From assembly GCA_947502635.1 (NCBI GenBank), contig CANNAN010000002.1, forward strand, positions 434,001 through 498,000: a DNA stretch of 64,000 nt, given 5' to 3'. Source of the DNA: an uncultured Flavobacteriaceae bacterium. Lineage in GTDB: Bacteria > Bacteroidota > Bacteroidia > Flavobacteriales > Flavobacteriaceae. Below the pieces are notes generated by a model, which saw nothing but the letters and a program-made list of their open reading frames with translations, was not told the origin of the DNA and ran no database searches. Of the stretch, positions 8,291 to 17,167 are shown piece by piece (within the stretch, counting starts at the first letter, position 1; every line of letters begins with the position of its first letter). The position numbers and the translations under genes were made by a program.

Positions 8291-9742
8291 ATGAGTAATA
8301 AATATACAGAGGACGATTTAAGAGAAGAACTTAAGACCAAAGAATATGAATATGGTTTTTATACAGATATTGAATCAGACACCTTTCCTAATGGCTTAAA
8401 TGAAGATATTGTACGCGCTATTTCTAAAAAGAAAGAAGAGCCACAATGGATGACCGATTGGAGATTAGAGGCATTTCGTGTCTGGAAAGAAATGACCGAG
8501 CCAGAATGGGCAAATGTACATTATCAAAAACCAGATTTTCAAGGTATTTCATATTATTCTGCGCCTAATAGCAAACCTAAATATGATAGTTTAGATGAAG
8601 TAGACCCTGAGTTATTGGCAACTTTCGAAAAACTGGGCATCTCTTTAGATGAGCAAAAGAAACTTTCTGGTGTTGCTATGGATGTTGTTGTCGACTCCGT
8701 TTCAGTAGCAACAACTTTTAAGAAAACCTTAGGTGAAAAAGGCATTATATTCATGAGTATTTCTGAAGCTATAAAAGAGCATCCAGAATTAGTCAAAAAA
8801 TATTTAGGAACTGTCGTACCTCAAAAAGATAATTTTTACGCTGCTTTAAATAGCGCCGTGTTTAGTGATGGGTCTTTCTGTTACATTCCAAAAGGGGTGA
8901 GATGCCCTATGGAATTATCGACTTACTTTAGAATTAATCAAGCAGGTACAGGCCAATTTGAAAGAACATTGGTTATTGCAGACGAAGGTAGTTATGTAAG
9001 TTACCTTGAAGGCTGTACAGCGCCTAGTAGAGACGAAAACCAATTACATGCGGCTGTCGTAGAGCTCATAGCTTTAGATGATGCTGAGATTAAATACTCA
9101 ACCGTACAAAACTGGTATCCTGGAAATGCCGAAGGTAAAGGGGGCGTTTATAACTTTGTAACCAAGCGTGGTTTATGTGAGAAAAATGCAAAAATCTCTT
9201 GGACTCAAGTTGAAACAGGTTCTGCAGTTACCTGGAAATATCCATCATGTATATTAAAAGGGGATAATTCTGTGGGAGAGTTTTACTCCATAGCAGTAAC
9301 AAATAACTACCAACAAGCAGATACAGGAACCAAAATGATTCATTTGGGAAAAAACACCAAGTCGACAATCATTTCAAAAGGAATTTCTGCTGGTAAATCA
9401 CAAAATAGTTACCGTGGTTTAGTTCAAATAAATTCTAGAGCAGAAAATGCGCGTAACTTTTCTCAATGTGATAGTTTATTAATGGGAAATGAATGTGGTG
9501 CACACACCTTTCCTTATATAGAAGCAAAAAATAAATCGGCTAAAATAGAACACGAAGCAACCACCAGTAAAATTGGTGAAGATCAAATTTTCTATTGCAA
9601 TCAACGTGGTATAGATACCGAAAAAGCCATTGCTTTAATTGTAAACGGTTTTAGCAAAGAAGTTTTAAATAAACTCCCTATGGAGTTTGCTGTAGAAGCT
9701 CAAAAATTATTAGAAATAAGTTTAGAAGGAAGTGTAGGCTAG
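8291..9742 (+). CDS. sufB: Fe-S cluster assembly protein SufB
   Basis: A 483-residue SufB, the scaffold subunit of the SufBC2D complex. Family landmarks include [22 protein letters not shown], the [21 protein letters not shown] block, [15 protein letters not shown], the SRGL-type turn YRGLVQI and the C-terminal cysteine and glutamate region FYCNQRGI. Length and motifs are full. It follows the SufA-like gene and precedes a small lipoprotein gene and sufC on the same strand. Confidence 0.97.
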   Translation: MSNKYTEDDLREELKTKEYEYGFYTDIESDTFPNGLNEDIVRAISKKKEEPQWMTDWRLEAFRVWKEMTEPEWANVHYQKPDFQGISYYSAPNSKPKYDSLDEVDPELLATFEKLGISLDEQKKLSGVAMDVVVDSVSVATTFKKTLGEKGIIFMSISEAIKEHPELVKKYLGTVVPQKDNFYAALNSAVFSDGSFCYIPKGVRCPMELSTYFRINQAGTGQFERTLVIADEGSYVSYLEGCTAPSRDENQLHAAVVELIALDDAEIKYSTVQNWYPGNAEGKGGVYNFVTKRGLCEKNAKISWTQVETGSAVTWKYPSCILKGDNSVGEFYSIAVTNNYQQADTGTKMIHLGKNTKSTIISKGISAGKSQNSYRGLVQINSRAENARNFSQCDSLLMGNECGAHTFPYIEAKNKSAKIEHEATTSKIGEDQIFYCNQRGIDTEKAIALIVNGFSKEVLNKLPMEFAVEAQKLLEISLEGSVG

Positions 9743-9812
9743 ATAAATTTTAACAAAATGTAACACCGAGTACCATCGAAGTGTCTCATCAAATTAAAAC
9801 TAAATTTTAAAA

Positions 9813-10232
9813 ATGAAAAAAGCATTTTTTACTGCAATGATTCTAACAGCATTTTTAAGCTGTAAAAATGAAACAAAATCGCAAGTTACCGAAGAAACTA
9901 CAACTCTAGATAACCTTGAAAAAACAGCCAAACAAAGTGATGGTTTAACACTTTTAAAAGGAGATTTTGTTTTTCATGAAGGTGCTGCAGTTTTACAAAC
10001 GCATGCAAATATTTATGGTGTTTTAATTACCGATAAAATGCATGAGCTAAATAAAAAAGCTGAAGCTTTCAAAACAGCACCTACAGATATGGTTTCTGTA
10101 GAAATTAGAGGAAGAATTACGAATCAAAAAGACGAAAAAATACTTTGGGAAAATAAAGTTGAAATTGTTGAAATTTTAAACGTAACAGCACCAAAGGAAG
10201 AAGATAATAAGGTTGTAAAATTAGGAAACTAA
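9813..10232 (+). CDS. Small lipoprotein inside the suf locus
   Basis: A 139-residue predicted lipoprotein: the signal sequence ends in FLSCKNE with Cys17, followed by a Thr/Glu-rich linker and a small domain. No family is recognised with confidence. It lies between sufB and sufC, 8 bases before sufC, so it is probably co-transcribed with Fe-S assembly genes although it would act in the periplasm. No Cys or His cluster suggests metal binding. Function unknown. Confidence 0.75.
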   Translation: MKKAFFTAMILTAFLSCKNETKSQVTEETTTLDNLEKTAKQSDGLTLLKGDFVFHEGAAVLQTHANIYGVLITDKMHELNKKAEAFKTAPTDMVSVEIRGRITNQKDEKILWENKVEIVEILNVTAPKEEDNKVVKLGN

Positions 10233-10240
10233 ATAAAAGT

Positions 10241-10993
10241 ATGTTAAAAATTGACAATTTACACGCAAGTGTTGAAGATAAAAGCATTTTAAAAGGGATA
10301 AACCTTGAAGTAAAAGCGGGTGAAGTACATGCTATCATGGGACCAAATGGTTCTGGAAAAAGCACATTAGCTTCTGTTATCGCAGGAAAAGAAGAGTATG
10401 AAGTAACGAAGGGTAATATTGAATTCAACGGTGAAGATATTGATGAATTAGCAGCTGAAGAACGTGCTCACAAAGGTGTGTTTTTATCGTTTCAATATCC
10501 AGTAGAAATTCCTGGTGTTTCTGTAACCAATTTTATGAAAACAGCTATCAACGAAACTAGAAAAGCACAGGGATTAGAAGATATGCCTGCTAAAGACATG
10601 CTTAAACTAATTCGTGAAAAATCTGAGCTTTTAGAAATTGATAGAAAGTTTTTATCACGTTCTTTAAACGAAGGCTTTTCTGGAGGAGAAAAAAAACGTA
10701 ACGAGATTTTTCAAATGGCTATGTTGGAACCAAAACTGGCCATACTAGATGAAACCGATTCTGGACTTGATATAGATGCTTTACGTATTGTTGCCAATGG
10801 TGTAAACAAACTTAAAAGTAACGATAATGCTGTTGTTGTTATTACACATTACCAACGTTTATTAGACTATATCGTTCCCGATTTTGTACACGTATTATAC
10901 AATGGAAAAATTGTAAAATCTGGAACAAAAGAACTTGCTCACGAACTTGAGGAAAAAGGTTACGATTGGATTAAAGAAGAAGTAAACGCTTAA
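10241..10993 (+). CDS. sufC: Fe-S cluster assembly ATPase SufC
   Basis: A 250-residue ABC-type ATPase. Walker A is GPNGSGKST at 34-42, the signature motif is FSGGEKKR, and Walker B is LAILDETDSGLD, the characteristic SufC form. It supplies the ATP-driven motion of the SufBCD scaffold in the cytoplasm. It is 8 bases downstream of the small lipoprotein gene. A 138-base spacer with degenerate CAGT-rich repeats separates it from sufD. Confidence 0.97.
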   Translation: MLKIDNLHASVEDKSILKGINLEVKAGEVHAIMGPNGSGKSTLASVIAGKEEYEVTKGNIEFNGEDIDELAAEERAHKGVFLSFQYPVEIPGVSVTNFMKTAINETRKAQGLEDMPAKDMLKLIREKSELLEIDRKFLSRSLNEGFSGGEKKRNEIFQMAMLEPKLAILDETDSGLDIDALRIVANGVNKLKSNDNAVVVITHYQRLLDYIVPDFVHVLYNGKIVKSGTKELAHELEEKGYDWIKEEVNA

Positions 10994-11131
10994 AATTAGT
11001 TGGAAGTATTCAGTCGTAGTTTGCAGTTCGCTCACTTTTAACTGAATATTCAAACCCTAAAAATAGTAAGCAGTTTCTTGTTTAGTAATCATTATCTGAA
11101 TACTGAGCACTGCGACTGAAAACTGAATAAG

Positions 11132-12445
11132 ATGGATTTAAAAGAAAAATTATTATCATCCTTTCTAGTATTTGAAAATCAAATAGATATAGACACTTAT
11201 GTACATGATGTAAGAAATGATGCTATTAAAATATTTGAAGAAAAAGGCTTTCCAACGAAAAAAGAAGAAGCTTGGAAATACACCTCCTTAAATAAAGTAC
11301 TAAAAGAAGATTATAGTGTATTCCCACAACAGGAAAACGCTATAGAATATAAAGACATTAAAAAATATTTTATCCACGATATAGATACCTATAAAATTGT
11401 ATTTATTGATGGTAAATATTCATCTCACTTATCACAAACCACTCACGACGGGATAGATGTTTGCCTAATGTCATCGGCACTTACAAAACCGAAATATCGT
11501 ATTTTAATTGAAAATTATTTCAATAAAGCAGCAACAAAAGACAGTTTGTCTTCGCTAAATACAGCATTTTCGAATGAAGGCGCCTACATTCATATTCCTA
11601 AAAATAAAATGGTTGAAAAGCCAATTCAAATCGTACACTTTTCAACAGGAAATGAATCTGCAACCATGTTGCAACCACGAAATTTAATTGTGGCAGACGA
11701 AAATTCATATGTACAAATCATAGAGCGCCATCAAAGTTTAAGTGACAATCCTGTGCTTACAAACAGTGTTACCGAAATTTTCGCAAATAAGCGTGCTATT
11801 GTAGATTATTATAAAATTCAAAACGATAATTCAAACGCATCGTTAATAGACAATACCTTTATAAAACAAAAGAAAGAAAGCGTAGTATCTGTGCATACTT
11901 TTGCATTTGGAGGTAAACTAACACGCAACAATTTAAACTTCTTTCAAGAAGGAGAACGCATTGATTCCATCTTAAAGGGGGTTACGATTATTGGCGAAAA
12001 ACAACATGTAGATCACAACACATTAGTACATCATATAGAACCAAATTGTGAAAGCCATCAAGACTACAAAGGCATTTTTGGAGAGAATTCAACAGGTGTT
12101 TTCAATGGGAAAATTATTGTAGAAAAAGAAGCTCAAAAAACCAATGCATTTCAAGCAAATAACAACATTTTAGTAAGCGATAAAGCAACAATAAACACGA
12201 AACCACAACTCGAAATTTTTGCTGATGACGTTAAATGTTCACATGGGTGTACCATTGGTCAACTAGACGAAAGTGCTATGTTTTATATGCGTTCACGTGG
12301 TATTCCAGAAAAAGAAGCCAAAGCACTTTTAATGTACGCTTTTAGTAATAATGTATTAAGCTCGGTTAAAATCCCAGAAATGAAACAACGTATTACTAAA
12401 ATTATTGCTAATAAATTAGGTGTTGATATTGGATTTGATCTATAG
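11132..12445 (+). CDS. sufD: Fe-S cluster assembly protein SufD
   Basis: A 437-residue SufD, the SufB paralogue of the SufBC2D scaffold. Visible landmarks are the N-terminal PTKKEEAWKYTSL motif, RNLIVADENS, a beta-helix core with HTFAFGGKLTRNNLNF, the HHIEPNCESHQDYKGIF block, VFNGKI, and the C-terminal KCSHGCTIGQLDE with the conserved Cys-His pair. Standard length. sufS follows 58 bases later. Confidence 0.96.
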   Translation: MDLKEKLLSSFLVFENQIDIDTYVHDVRNDAIKIFEEKGFPTKKEEAWKYTSLNKVLKEDYSVFPQQENAIEYKDIKKYFIHDIDTYKIVFIDGKYSSHLSQTTHDGIDVCLMSSALTKPKYRILIENYFNKAATKDSLSSLNTAFSNEGAYIHIPKNKMVEKPIQIVHFSTGNESATMLQPRNLIVADENSYVQIIERHQSLSDNPVLTNSVTEIFANKRAIVDYYKIQNDNSNASLIDNTFIKQKKESVVSVHTFAFGGKLTRNNLNFFQEGERIDSILKGVTIIGEKQHVDHNTLVHHIEPNCESHQDYKGIFGENSTGVFNGKIIVEKEAQKTNAFQANNNILVSDKATINTKPQLEIFADDVKCSHGCTIGQLDESAMFYMRSRGIPEKEAKALLMYAFSNNVLSSVKIPEMKQRITKIIANKLGVDIGFDL

Positions 12446-12503
12446 TATTTTGTCATGCCTCAAAGGAGGGAATCTCTAACTACAACATTAATTATTTCAA
12501 GCC

Positions 12504-13718
12504 ATGTTCAACGTACAAGACATAAGAAAAGACTTCCCCATTCTTTCTCGTAAAGTAAACGGCAAACCGTTGGCGTATTTTGACAATGCAGCCACATCGC
12601 AAACGCCACAACAAGTTATTGATGCCATTGTAGATTATTATTCTAACTACAATGCTAATATACATCGTGGTGTGCATACTTTAAGTCAAGAAGCAACCGA
12701 TTTATACGAACAAGCACGTCAAAAAATACAAGCACACTTCAATGCTAAATTTTCACATGAAATTATATTAACTTCGGGAGCAACACATAGCATTAATTTA
12801 GTGGCAAATGGCTTTTCTTCCCTCCTAAAAAAAGGGGATGAAGTTATCGTTTCAGCCTTAGAACACCATAGTAATATTGTACCGTGGCAAATGCTTTGCG
12901 AACGTACTGGGGCAATTCTCAAAGTCATTCCAATGAATGAAGAAGGTGAATTGGTGATGAGTTCTTTTGATAATTTACTGTCTGAAAATACAAAACTCGT
13001 TTTTTTAAATCACATATCAAATGCCTTAGGAACTATTAATCCTATTGAATATATTATAGAAAAAGCACACGAGGTTGGTGCAGCCGTTTTAATTGACGGT
13101 GCTCAAGCTTGCCCGCATGTAAAACCAGATGTTCAAGCATTAGATGTAGATTTTTATGTAGCATCGGCTCATAAAATGTGTGGCCCCACAGGTGTTGGTA
13201 TGCTTTATGGAAAAGAAGCATGGCTTAATAAATTACCGCCTTATCAAGGTGGTGGTGAAATGATTGCCGAAGTCACATTTGAAAAAACAACCTATGCCGA
13301 TTTACCACACAAGTTTGAAGCTGGCACACCTAATATCGCAGGAGGTATTGTTTTTGGAGCAGCGATCGACTATATGAATACTATAGGTTTTGATGCTATT
13401 TCTACTTACGAAAATGACTTATTAAATTATGCTACACAAAAGTTACTAGAAATAGAAGGTTTAAAAATATACGGAACCGCTAAAAACAAAACATCAGTAA
13501 TTTCTTTTAATTTAGAGAATATACATCCTTACGATGTTGGTACTATTTTAGACAAACTAGGAATCGCTGTTCGTACAGGCCACCATTGCGCACAACCAAT
13601 TATGGATTTTTATAATATTCCAGGAACGGTTCGCGCCTCTTTTTCATTTTATAATACTAAGGAAGAGATTGACACGTTAGTTGAAGGTGTTAAGAAAGCA
13701 AAAATGATGCTATCTTAA
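12504..13718 (+). CDS. sufS: Cysteine desulfurase SufS
   Basis: A 404-residue group II cysteine desulfurase, a PLP enzyme that takes sulfur from cysteine to form a persulfide for cluster assembly. It shows the N-terminal YFDNAATSQ, NIHRGVH, the PLP lysine Lys224 in SAHKMCGPTG and the persulfide cysteine Cys362 in RTGHHCAQP. It works with SufE, encoded 0.6 kb downstream. The GHHCAQP form is the SufS type rather than IscS. Confidence 0.96.
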   Translation: MFNVQDIRKDFPILSRKVNGKPLAYFDNAATSQTPQQVIDAIVDYYSNYNANIHRGVHTLSQEATDLYEQARQKIQAHFNAKFSHEIILTSGATHSINLVANGFSSLLKKGDEVIVSALEHHSNIVPWQMLCERTGAILKVIPMNEEGELVMSSFDNLLSENTKLVFLNHISNALGTINPIEYIIEKAHEVGAAVLIDGAQACPHVKPDVQALDVDFYVASAHKMCGPTGVGMLYGKEAWLNKLPPYQGGGEMIAEVTFEKTTYADLPHKFEAGTPNIAGGIVFGAAIDYMNTIGFDAISTYENDLLNYATQKLLEIEGLKIYGTAKNKTSVISFNLENIHPYDVGTILDKLGIAVRTGHHCAQPIMDFYNIPGTVRASFSFYNTKEEIDTLVEGVKKAKMMLS

Positions 13719-13763
13719 ATCTTGACTCACTCTTTGTAATGTCCCTATAAAAAATTAAATCCT

Positions 13764-14192
13764 ATGAAATTCCTTTTTATATTACTAATCCTAGTATTTG
13801 TATATAATCGCTGTTCAGAATCTAACATAAAAGAAGAAGCGCTTTCAATTGAATATCTAGCACAATCGAGAGGTGTTTATAAAAACATTAAAATCAATAA
13901 AAAGAATATCTCCCTTAAAGACAAAAGAGACTCTCCTGCACTTAGTAAAACATGCAGTGAAGCACATTGGAATAATCTTTTAGAGGCCATTAAACCTGTT
14001 AATGTTGAAAACATACCCAATTTAAAAGCCCCTTCAGAAAATCGTTTTTTTGATGGAGCCGCTATAGCAAGACTAAAAGTTATTTACAATGGTAATACCT
14101 ACGAAACACAAGCTTTCGATCACGGAAATCCGCCAAAAGAAATAGCCTCTCTTGTTAAACAAATACTATCTATTTCAGAAAACATTGAATAG
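13764..14192 (+). CDS. Small predicted lipoprotein inside the suf locus
   Basis: A 142-residue exported protein with a short hydrophobic N-terminus ending in NRCSES (Cys17), a non-standard but plausible lipobox. The rest contains a Cys at SKTCSEAHW and a small alpha/beta domain with no recognised motif. It sits between sufS and sufE on the same strand. It is the second lipoprotein gene embedded in this locus but does not resemble the first. Function unknown. Confidence 0.7.
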   Translation: MKFLFILLILVFVYNRCSESNIKEEALSIEYLAQSRGVYKNIKINKKNISLKDKRDSPALSKTCSEAHWNNLLEAIKPVNVENIPNLKAPSENRFFDGAAIARLKVIYNGNTYETQAFDHGNPPKEIASLVKQILSISENIE

Positions 14193-14233
14193 GAAATTTT
14201 CTTGTTGTATTTTTGTAATGTAAAAGAGATTTG

Positions 14234-14259
14234 TTAGGTCGAGCACAGTCGAGACCTAA
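14234..14259. repeat. REP-like palindrome upstream of sufE
   Basis: TTAGGTC and GACCTAA (14234-14240 and 14253-14259) flank the phrase GAGCACAGTCGA. Words of this CGAGCACAGTCGAG type recur as dispersed intergenic repeats in flavobacterial genomes. It lies between the small lipoprotein gene and sufE and makes an upstream start for sufE at 14231 unlikely. Confidence 0.5.
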
Positions 14260-14293
14260 ATTAGAAAACAAATTTAGTTACAACCTCTTGACA

Positions 14294-14749
14294 ATGTTGG
14301 AGGAAACAAAATTAAAATTTGTAATTGTGAGTATTGAAGACATCCAAAATGAAATTATAGACGAATTCTCAATGTTTGATGATTGGGAAGAACGTTACCA
14401 GTATATGATTGATTTAGGTAAAGATTTGCCTTTAATTAACGACCAATACAAAACGGAAAGCAACATTATTAAAGGTTGCCAAAGTAAAGTTTGGGTACAC
14501 GCCGAAATGACAGACGATAAAATAGCTTTTACAGCAGACAGCGATGCCATTATTACTAAAGGGATCATTGCTATTTTAATTCGGGTTTTTTCGAACCAGC
14601 ACCCAAAAAATATTATTGACGCAGATACCGATTTTATAGATAAAATTGGTTTAAAAGAACATTTGTCTCCAACGCGAGCCAATGGTTTAGTGAGTATGGT
14701 AAAACAACTTAAAATGTACGCCATAGCATACCAAACACAGTTAAATTAG
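14294..14749 (+). CDS. sufE: Cysteine desulfuration protein SufE
   Basis: SufE accepts persulfide sulfur from SufS and passes it to the scaffold. The active cysteine lies in IIKGCQSKVW (Cys62 from this start), and the family blocks MFDDWEERYQYMIDLGKDLPLI, TADSDAIITKGI and LSPTRANGL are intact. The frame is open further upstream from a TTG at 14231, but that stretch encodes a REP-like palindrome and unrelated residues. An ATG at 14294 is used here; a GTG at 14327, which would begin the protein at SIEDIQ as in most homologues, is an equally good alternative. Confidence 0.93.
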   Translation: MLEETKLKFVIVSIEDIQNEIIDEFSMFDDWEERYQYMIDLGKDLPLINDQYKTESNIIKGCQSKVWVHAEMTDDKIAFTADSDAIITKGIIAILIRVFSNQHPKNIIDADTDFIDKIGLKEHLSPTRANGLVSMVKQLKMYAIAYQTQLN

Positions 14750-14821
14750 TTGATTTGTTGAATCGTGTAATCGTAAAATCGATTAAACAATTAAACAGGT
14801 AAACGATTAAACATTAGAAAT

Positions 14822-15148
14822 ATGAGTGAAACAACGATAGATACAAGCGCATTAGGCGAAAAAATAGTAAACGTTCTAAAAACTATTTACGATCCTGAAA
14901 TCCCTGTAGACATTTACGAATTAGGATTAATTTATGACGTGTTTGTTAATGAAGATTACGATGTAAAAATCTTAATGACTCTAACGACACCAAATTGTCC
15001 CGTGGCAGAGACATTACCTTTAGAAGTTGAAGAAAAGGTGAAATCTTTAAACGATGTGAAAAGTGCTGAAGTGGAAATTACATTCGACCCACCTTGGACA
15101 CAGGAACTTATGAGTGAAGAAGCCAAGTTAGAATTGGGGATGCTTTAA
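14822..15148 (+). CDS. DUF59/MIP18-like Fe-S assembly factor (SufT-like)
   Basis: A 108-residue DUF59-domain protein of typical length. Signature blocks are TIYDPEIPVDIYELGLIYDV, TLTTPNCPVAETLP with the conserved Cys59, and the terminal DPPWTQELMSEEAKLELGM. The family acts in Fe-S cluster maturation or delivery in the cytoplasm. Its position as last of the suf set supports that role here. The gene ends just before an array of eight 7-base repeats. Confidence 0.92.
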   Translation: MSETTIDTSALGEKIVNVLKTIYDPEIPVDIYELGLIYDVFVNEDYDVKILMTLTTPNCPVAETLPLEVEEKVKSLNDVKSAEVEITFDPPWTQELMSEEAKLELGML

Positions 15149-15153
15149 TTTAG

Positions 15154-15209
15154 TGTTCAGTGTTCAGTGTTCAGTGTTCAGTGTTCAGTGTTCAGTGTTC
15201 AGTGTTCAG
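15154..15209. repeat. Tandem array of eight TGTTCAG units
   Basis: Eight perfect head-to-tail copies of TGTTCAG occupy 15154-15209, in the short gap between the DUF59 gene and a hypothetical gene. A 7-base unit outside coding sequence is expected to vary in copy number by slippage. Related CAGT-rich words occur between sufC and sufD (about 11000-11125). Confidence 0.95.
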
Positions 15210-15231
15210 TCTCAGTTTGTAGTAGTGAGTA

Positions 15232-15573
15232 ATGACAAGCGAAAAATTAATATTTGTAAAAAAAGGGTTTCCTTCAATTAAAATTTTTGAAAGTCATTTT
15301 GAAATTAAAGCAATTGACTATTGGGAATATCGAAAATTTAATTATTCAGAAGTCAAGAACATAAAACATTATAATCCAAATAATATTTGGTATATGAAAC
15401 TTTACATTTTGTCTTCTTTAGCTGCTCAAATATTTTCTGATACAGATTCTTGGATATTAAAAATTTCAAAGATAAATGGAGGGAATTGGAAATATAGGAC
15501 ATCTTACAGCAATAGTTTTGATTTCAACGAAATAATAAATTTGATAAGTAAAAAATGCCAGACGACATCATAA
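15232..15573 (+). CDS. Hypothetical protein, possible PH-like small protein
   Basis: A 113-residue protein with no recognised family. It starts with alternating strands (SEKLIFVKKGFPSIKIFESHFEIK), has a WYMKLYILSSLAAQIF hydrophobic stretch that could be a buried helix or weak membrane segment, then SWILKISK strands and a C-terminal helix. This order loosely resembles small bacterial PH-like domains; that is a guess. Its 3' end overlaps the DUF2480 start by 19 bases. Confidence 0.6.
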   Translation: MTSEKLIFVKKGFPSIKIFESHFEIKAIDYWEYRKFNYSEVKNIKHYNPNNIWYMKLYILSSLAAQIFSDTDSWILKISKINGGNWKYRTSYSNSFDFNEIINLISKKCQTTS

Positions 15574-16061
15574 ATCGCGTAGCAAATAGTCATTTAATAA
15601 CTATAGATCTTGAGGATTTTTATCCTGAAGGCAAACGTGTTATATTTGATATTAAAGATTGGTTGTTTGAAGGCTTTGTGTTACGTGAAAAGGATTTTAG
15701 ACGCCAAGTTTTAGAATTTGATTGGGCGCAGTATCAAGATAATTATATAGCATTAACATGCAGTAGTGATGCTATTATACCAGGATGGGCCTATATGCTT
15801 CTTAGCATTCATTTAGAACCTTTTGCAAAAAAAATTGTTATAGGTGATTTAGAAACACTGGAAACCTCTATATATCAGGACATCCTAAATCAACTGGATG
15901 TTACCGAATTTAAAGACAAGCCAATTATTGTGAAAGGATGTTCTAAAAAACCCGTACCACAAAATGCCTATATTATGCTTACCAATAAATTAAAACCTAT
16001 TGCTAAGTCTATTATGTATGGAGAAGCGTGCTCTTCTGTGCCTCTATATAAAAACAAATAA
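15555..16061 (+). CDS. DUF2480 family protein
   Basis: A 168-residue Bacteroidota-specific DUF2480 protein. The family pattern is clear: IINRVANSHLITIDLEDFYP at the N-terminus, FDIKDWLFEGFVLREKDFR, the CSSDAIIPGWAYMLL block, and the C-terminal VKGCSKKPVPQNAYIML. The two conserved cysteines are present. Function is unknown, but genes of this family commonly sit beside suf genes, as here. The start is supported by the conserved N-terminal motif and overlaps the previous gene. Confidence 0.9.
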   Translation: MPDDIINRVANSHLITIDLEDFYPEGKRVIFDIKDWLFEGFVLREKDFRRQVLEFDWAQYQDNYIALTCSSDAIIPGWAYMLLSIHLEPFAKKIVIGDLETLETSIYQDILNQLDVTEFKDKPIIVKGCSKKPVPQNAYIMLTNKLKPIAKSIMYGEACSSVPLYKNK

Positions 16062-16132
16062 TCTTTATTTGTGACCTATATCGTATATATAGGGTCTAAC
16101 CAACTATTAACTCAAATTTTAATAAACTTAAA

Positions 16133-17062
16133 ATGAAAAAACTATCATTATTACTTACCTTTTTAATTGGAATTACTTCAATAAATGCACAAGAAACTTT
16201 AGAAGAACTAAAGGCGGCTCAAGGTCCTAAAAAGGATTCTATTGCAGCTATTCAAGGACGTGTTGATGCTATTCAAGCAAAAATTGATGCGCTACCAGGA
16301 TGGAAAAAAGGAGCTTTTGGTACTATTGGAGGTAGTGTTTCTAGTTTTAAAAACTGGTATGCACAGGGGACACCTAATAACAATTCAGGAAATATTGGTT
16401 TTACTGTTAATGCCTTTGCAAATTTGAATAAAGAAAAATTCTTTTGGAGGAATAGTGCTAATGTAAACTTATCTTGGGTAAAACTAGATGATAAAGACGA
16501 TCCAACAGATAGTGATTCTTTTAAAGAAGCGACAGATGTTTTTAACATCACCTCTTTGTATGGACATAAACTAAGTGAAAAATTTGCTCTATCTGGCTTA
16601 GGGGAATACAGAACGACTATATTAAGTAACTTCAACGATCCTGGTTATTTAGATTTAGGTGTCGGGGTTACCTGGACACCAATAAAAGATCTTGTTGTTG
16701 TTGTACACCCTGGAAACTACAACTTTGTGTTTAGTAAAGAAGATACCGTTTTTGAATCTTCATTAGGTGCAAAAATCCTTATTGACTATACCAGACAAAT
16801 TAACGCTATTAGCTTTAAAACAAACCTTTCGATGTTTCAAAGTTATGAGAGTTCAAATTTATCAAACTGGACATGGACCAATTCTTTCGGCTATACATTA
16901 TGGAAAATGATTGGTGTAGGCTTTGATTTTGGACTTAGAAACAACAAGCAAGAAGCTCTTAATTATGCTTTAGCTCAAACACCTCCTACTGCAACTTCTT
17001 TTGAAGATGTTGATAATGATCTGCAAAGTTATTGGATGTTTGGATTAAACTACAAATTCTAA
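16133..17062 (+). CDS. DUF3078 family outer-membrane protein
   Basis: A 309-residue exported protein with a cleavable signal peptide ending near INAQE, a short coiled region (LEELKAAQGPKKDSIAAIQG), and then a beta-rich domain with GGSVSSFKNWYAQGTPNN, FFWRNSANVNLSW and a terminal aromatic strand YWMFGLNYKF. These are features of DUF3078 proteins, predicted outer-membrane beta-barrels of Bacteroidota. Function unknown. A terminator follows directly. Confidence 0.85.
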   Translation: MKKLSLLLTFLIGITSINAQETLEELKAAQGPKKDSIAAIQGRVDAIQAKIDALPGWKKGAFGTIGGSVSSFKNWYAQGTPNNNSGNIGFTVNAFANLNKEKFFWRNSANVNLSWVKLDDKDDPTDSDSFKEATDVFNITSLYGHKLSEKFALSGLGEYRTTILSNFNDPGYLDLGVGVTWTPIKDLVVVVHPGNYNFVFSKEDTVFESSLGAKILIDYTRQINAISFKTNLSMFQSYESSNLSNWTWTNSFGYTLWKMIGVGFDFGLRNNKQEALNYALAQTPPTATSFEDVDNDLQSYWMFGLNYKF

Positions 17063-17094
17063 AACATATAAGTAACAGCATATAAATAATAAAA

Positions 17095-17124
17095 ATGCAC
17101 TTCAAAAAAGAAGTGCATTTTTTG
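17095..17124 (+). terminator. Intrinsic terminator after the DUF3078 gene
   Basis: TGCACTTC / GAAGTGCA with an A-rich loop, followed by a T run. It lies between the convergent DUF3078 gene and hflX and can serve both strands. Confidence 0.88.
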
Positions 17125-17167
17125 TATTTAAGAATTAAAAAAATACGAATCGAACTAAATCAATATT

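Noticed and set aside
15154-15209. Possible CRISPR array
   Set aside because: The repeat unit is only 7 bases with no spacers between copies, and no cas genes are present.
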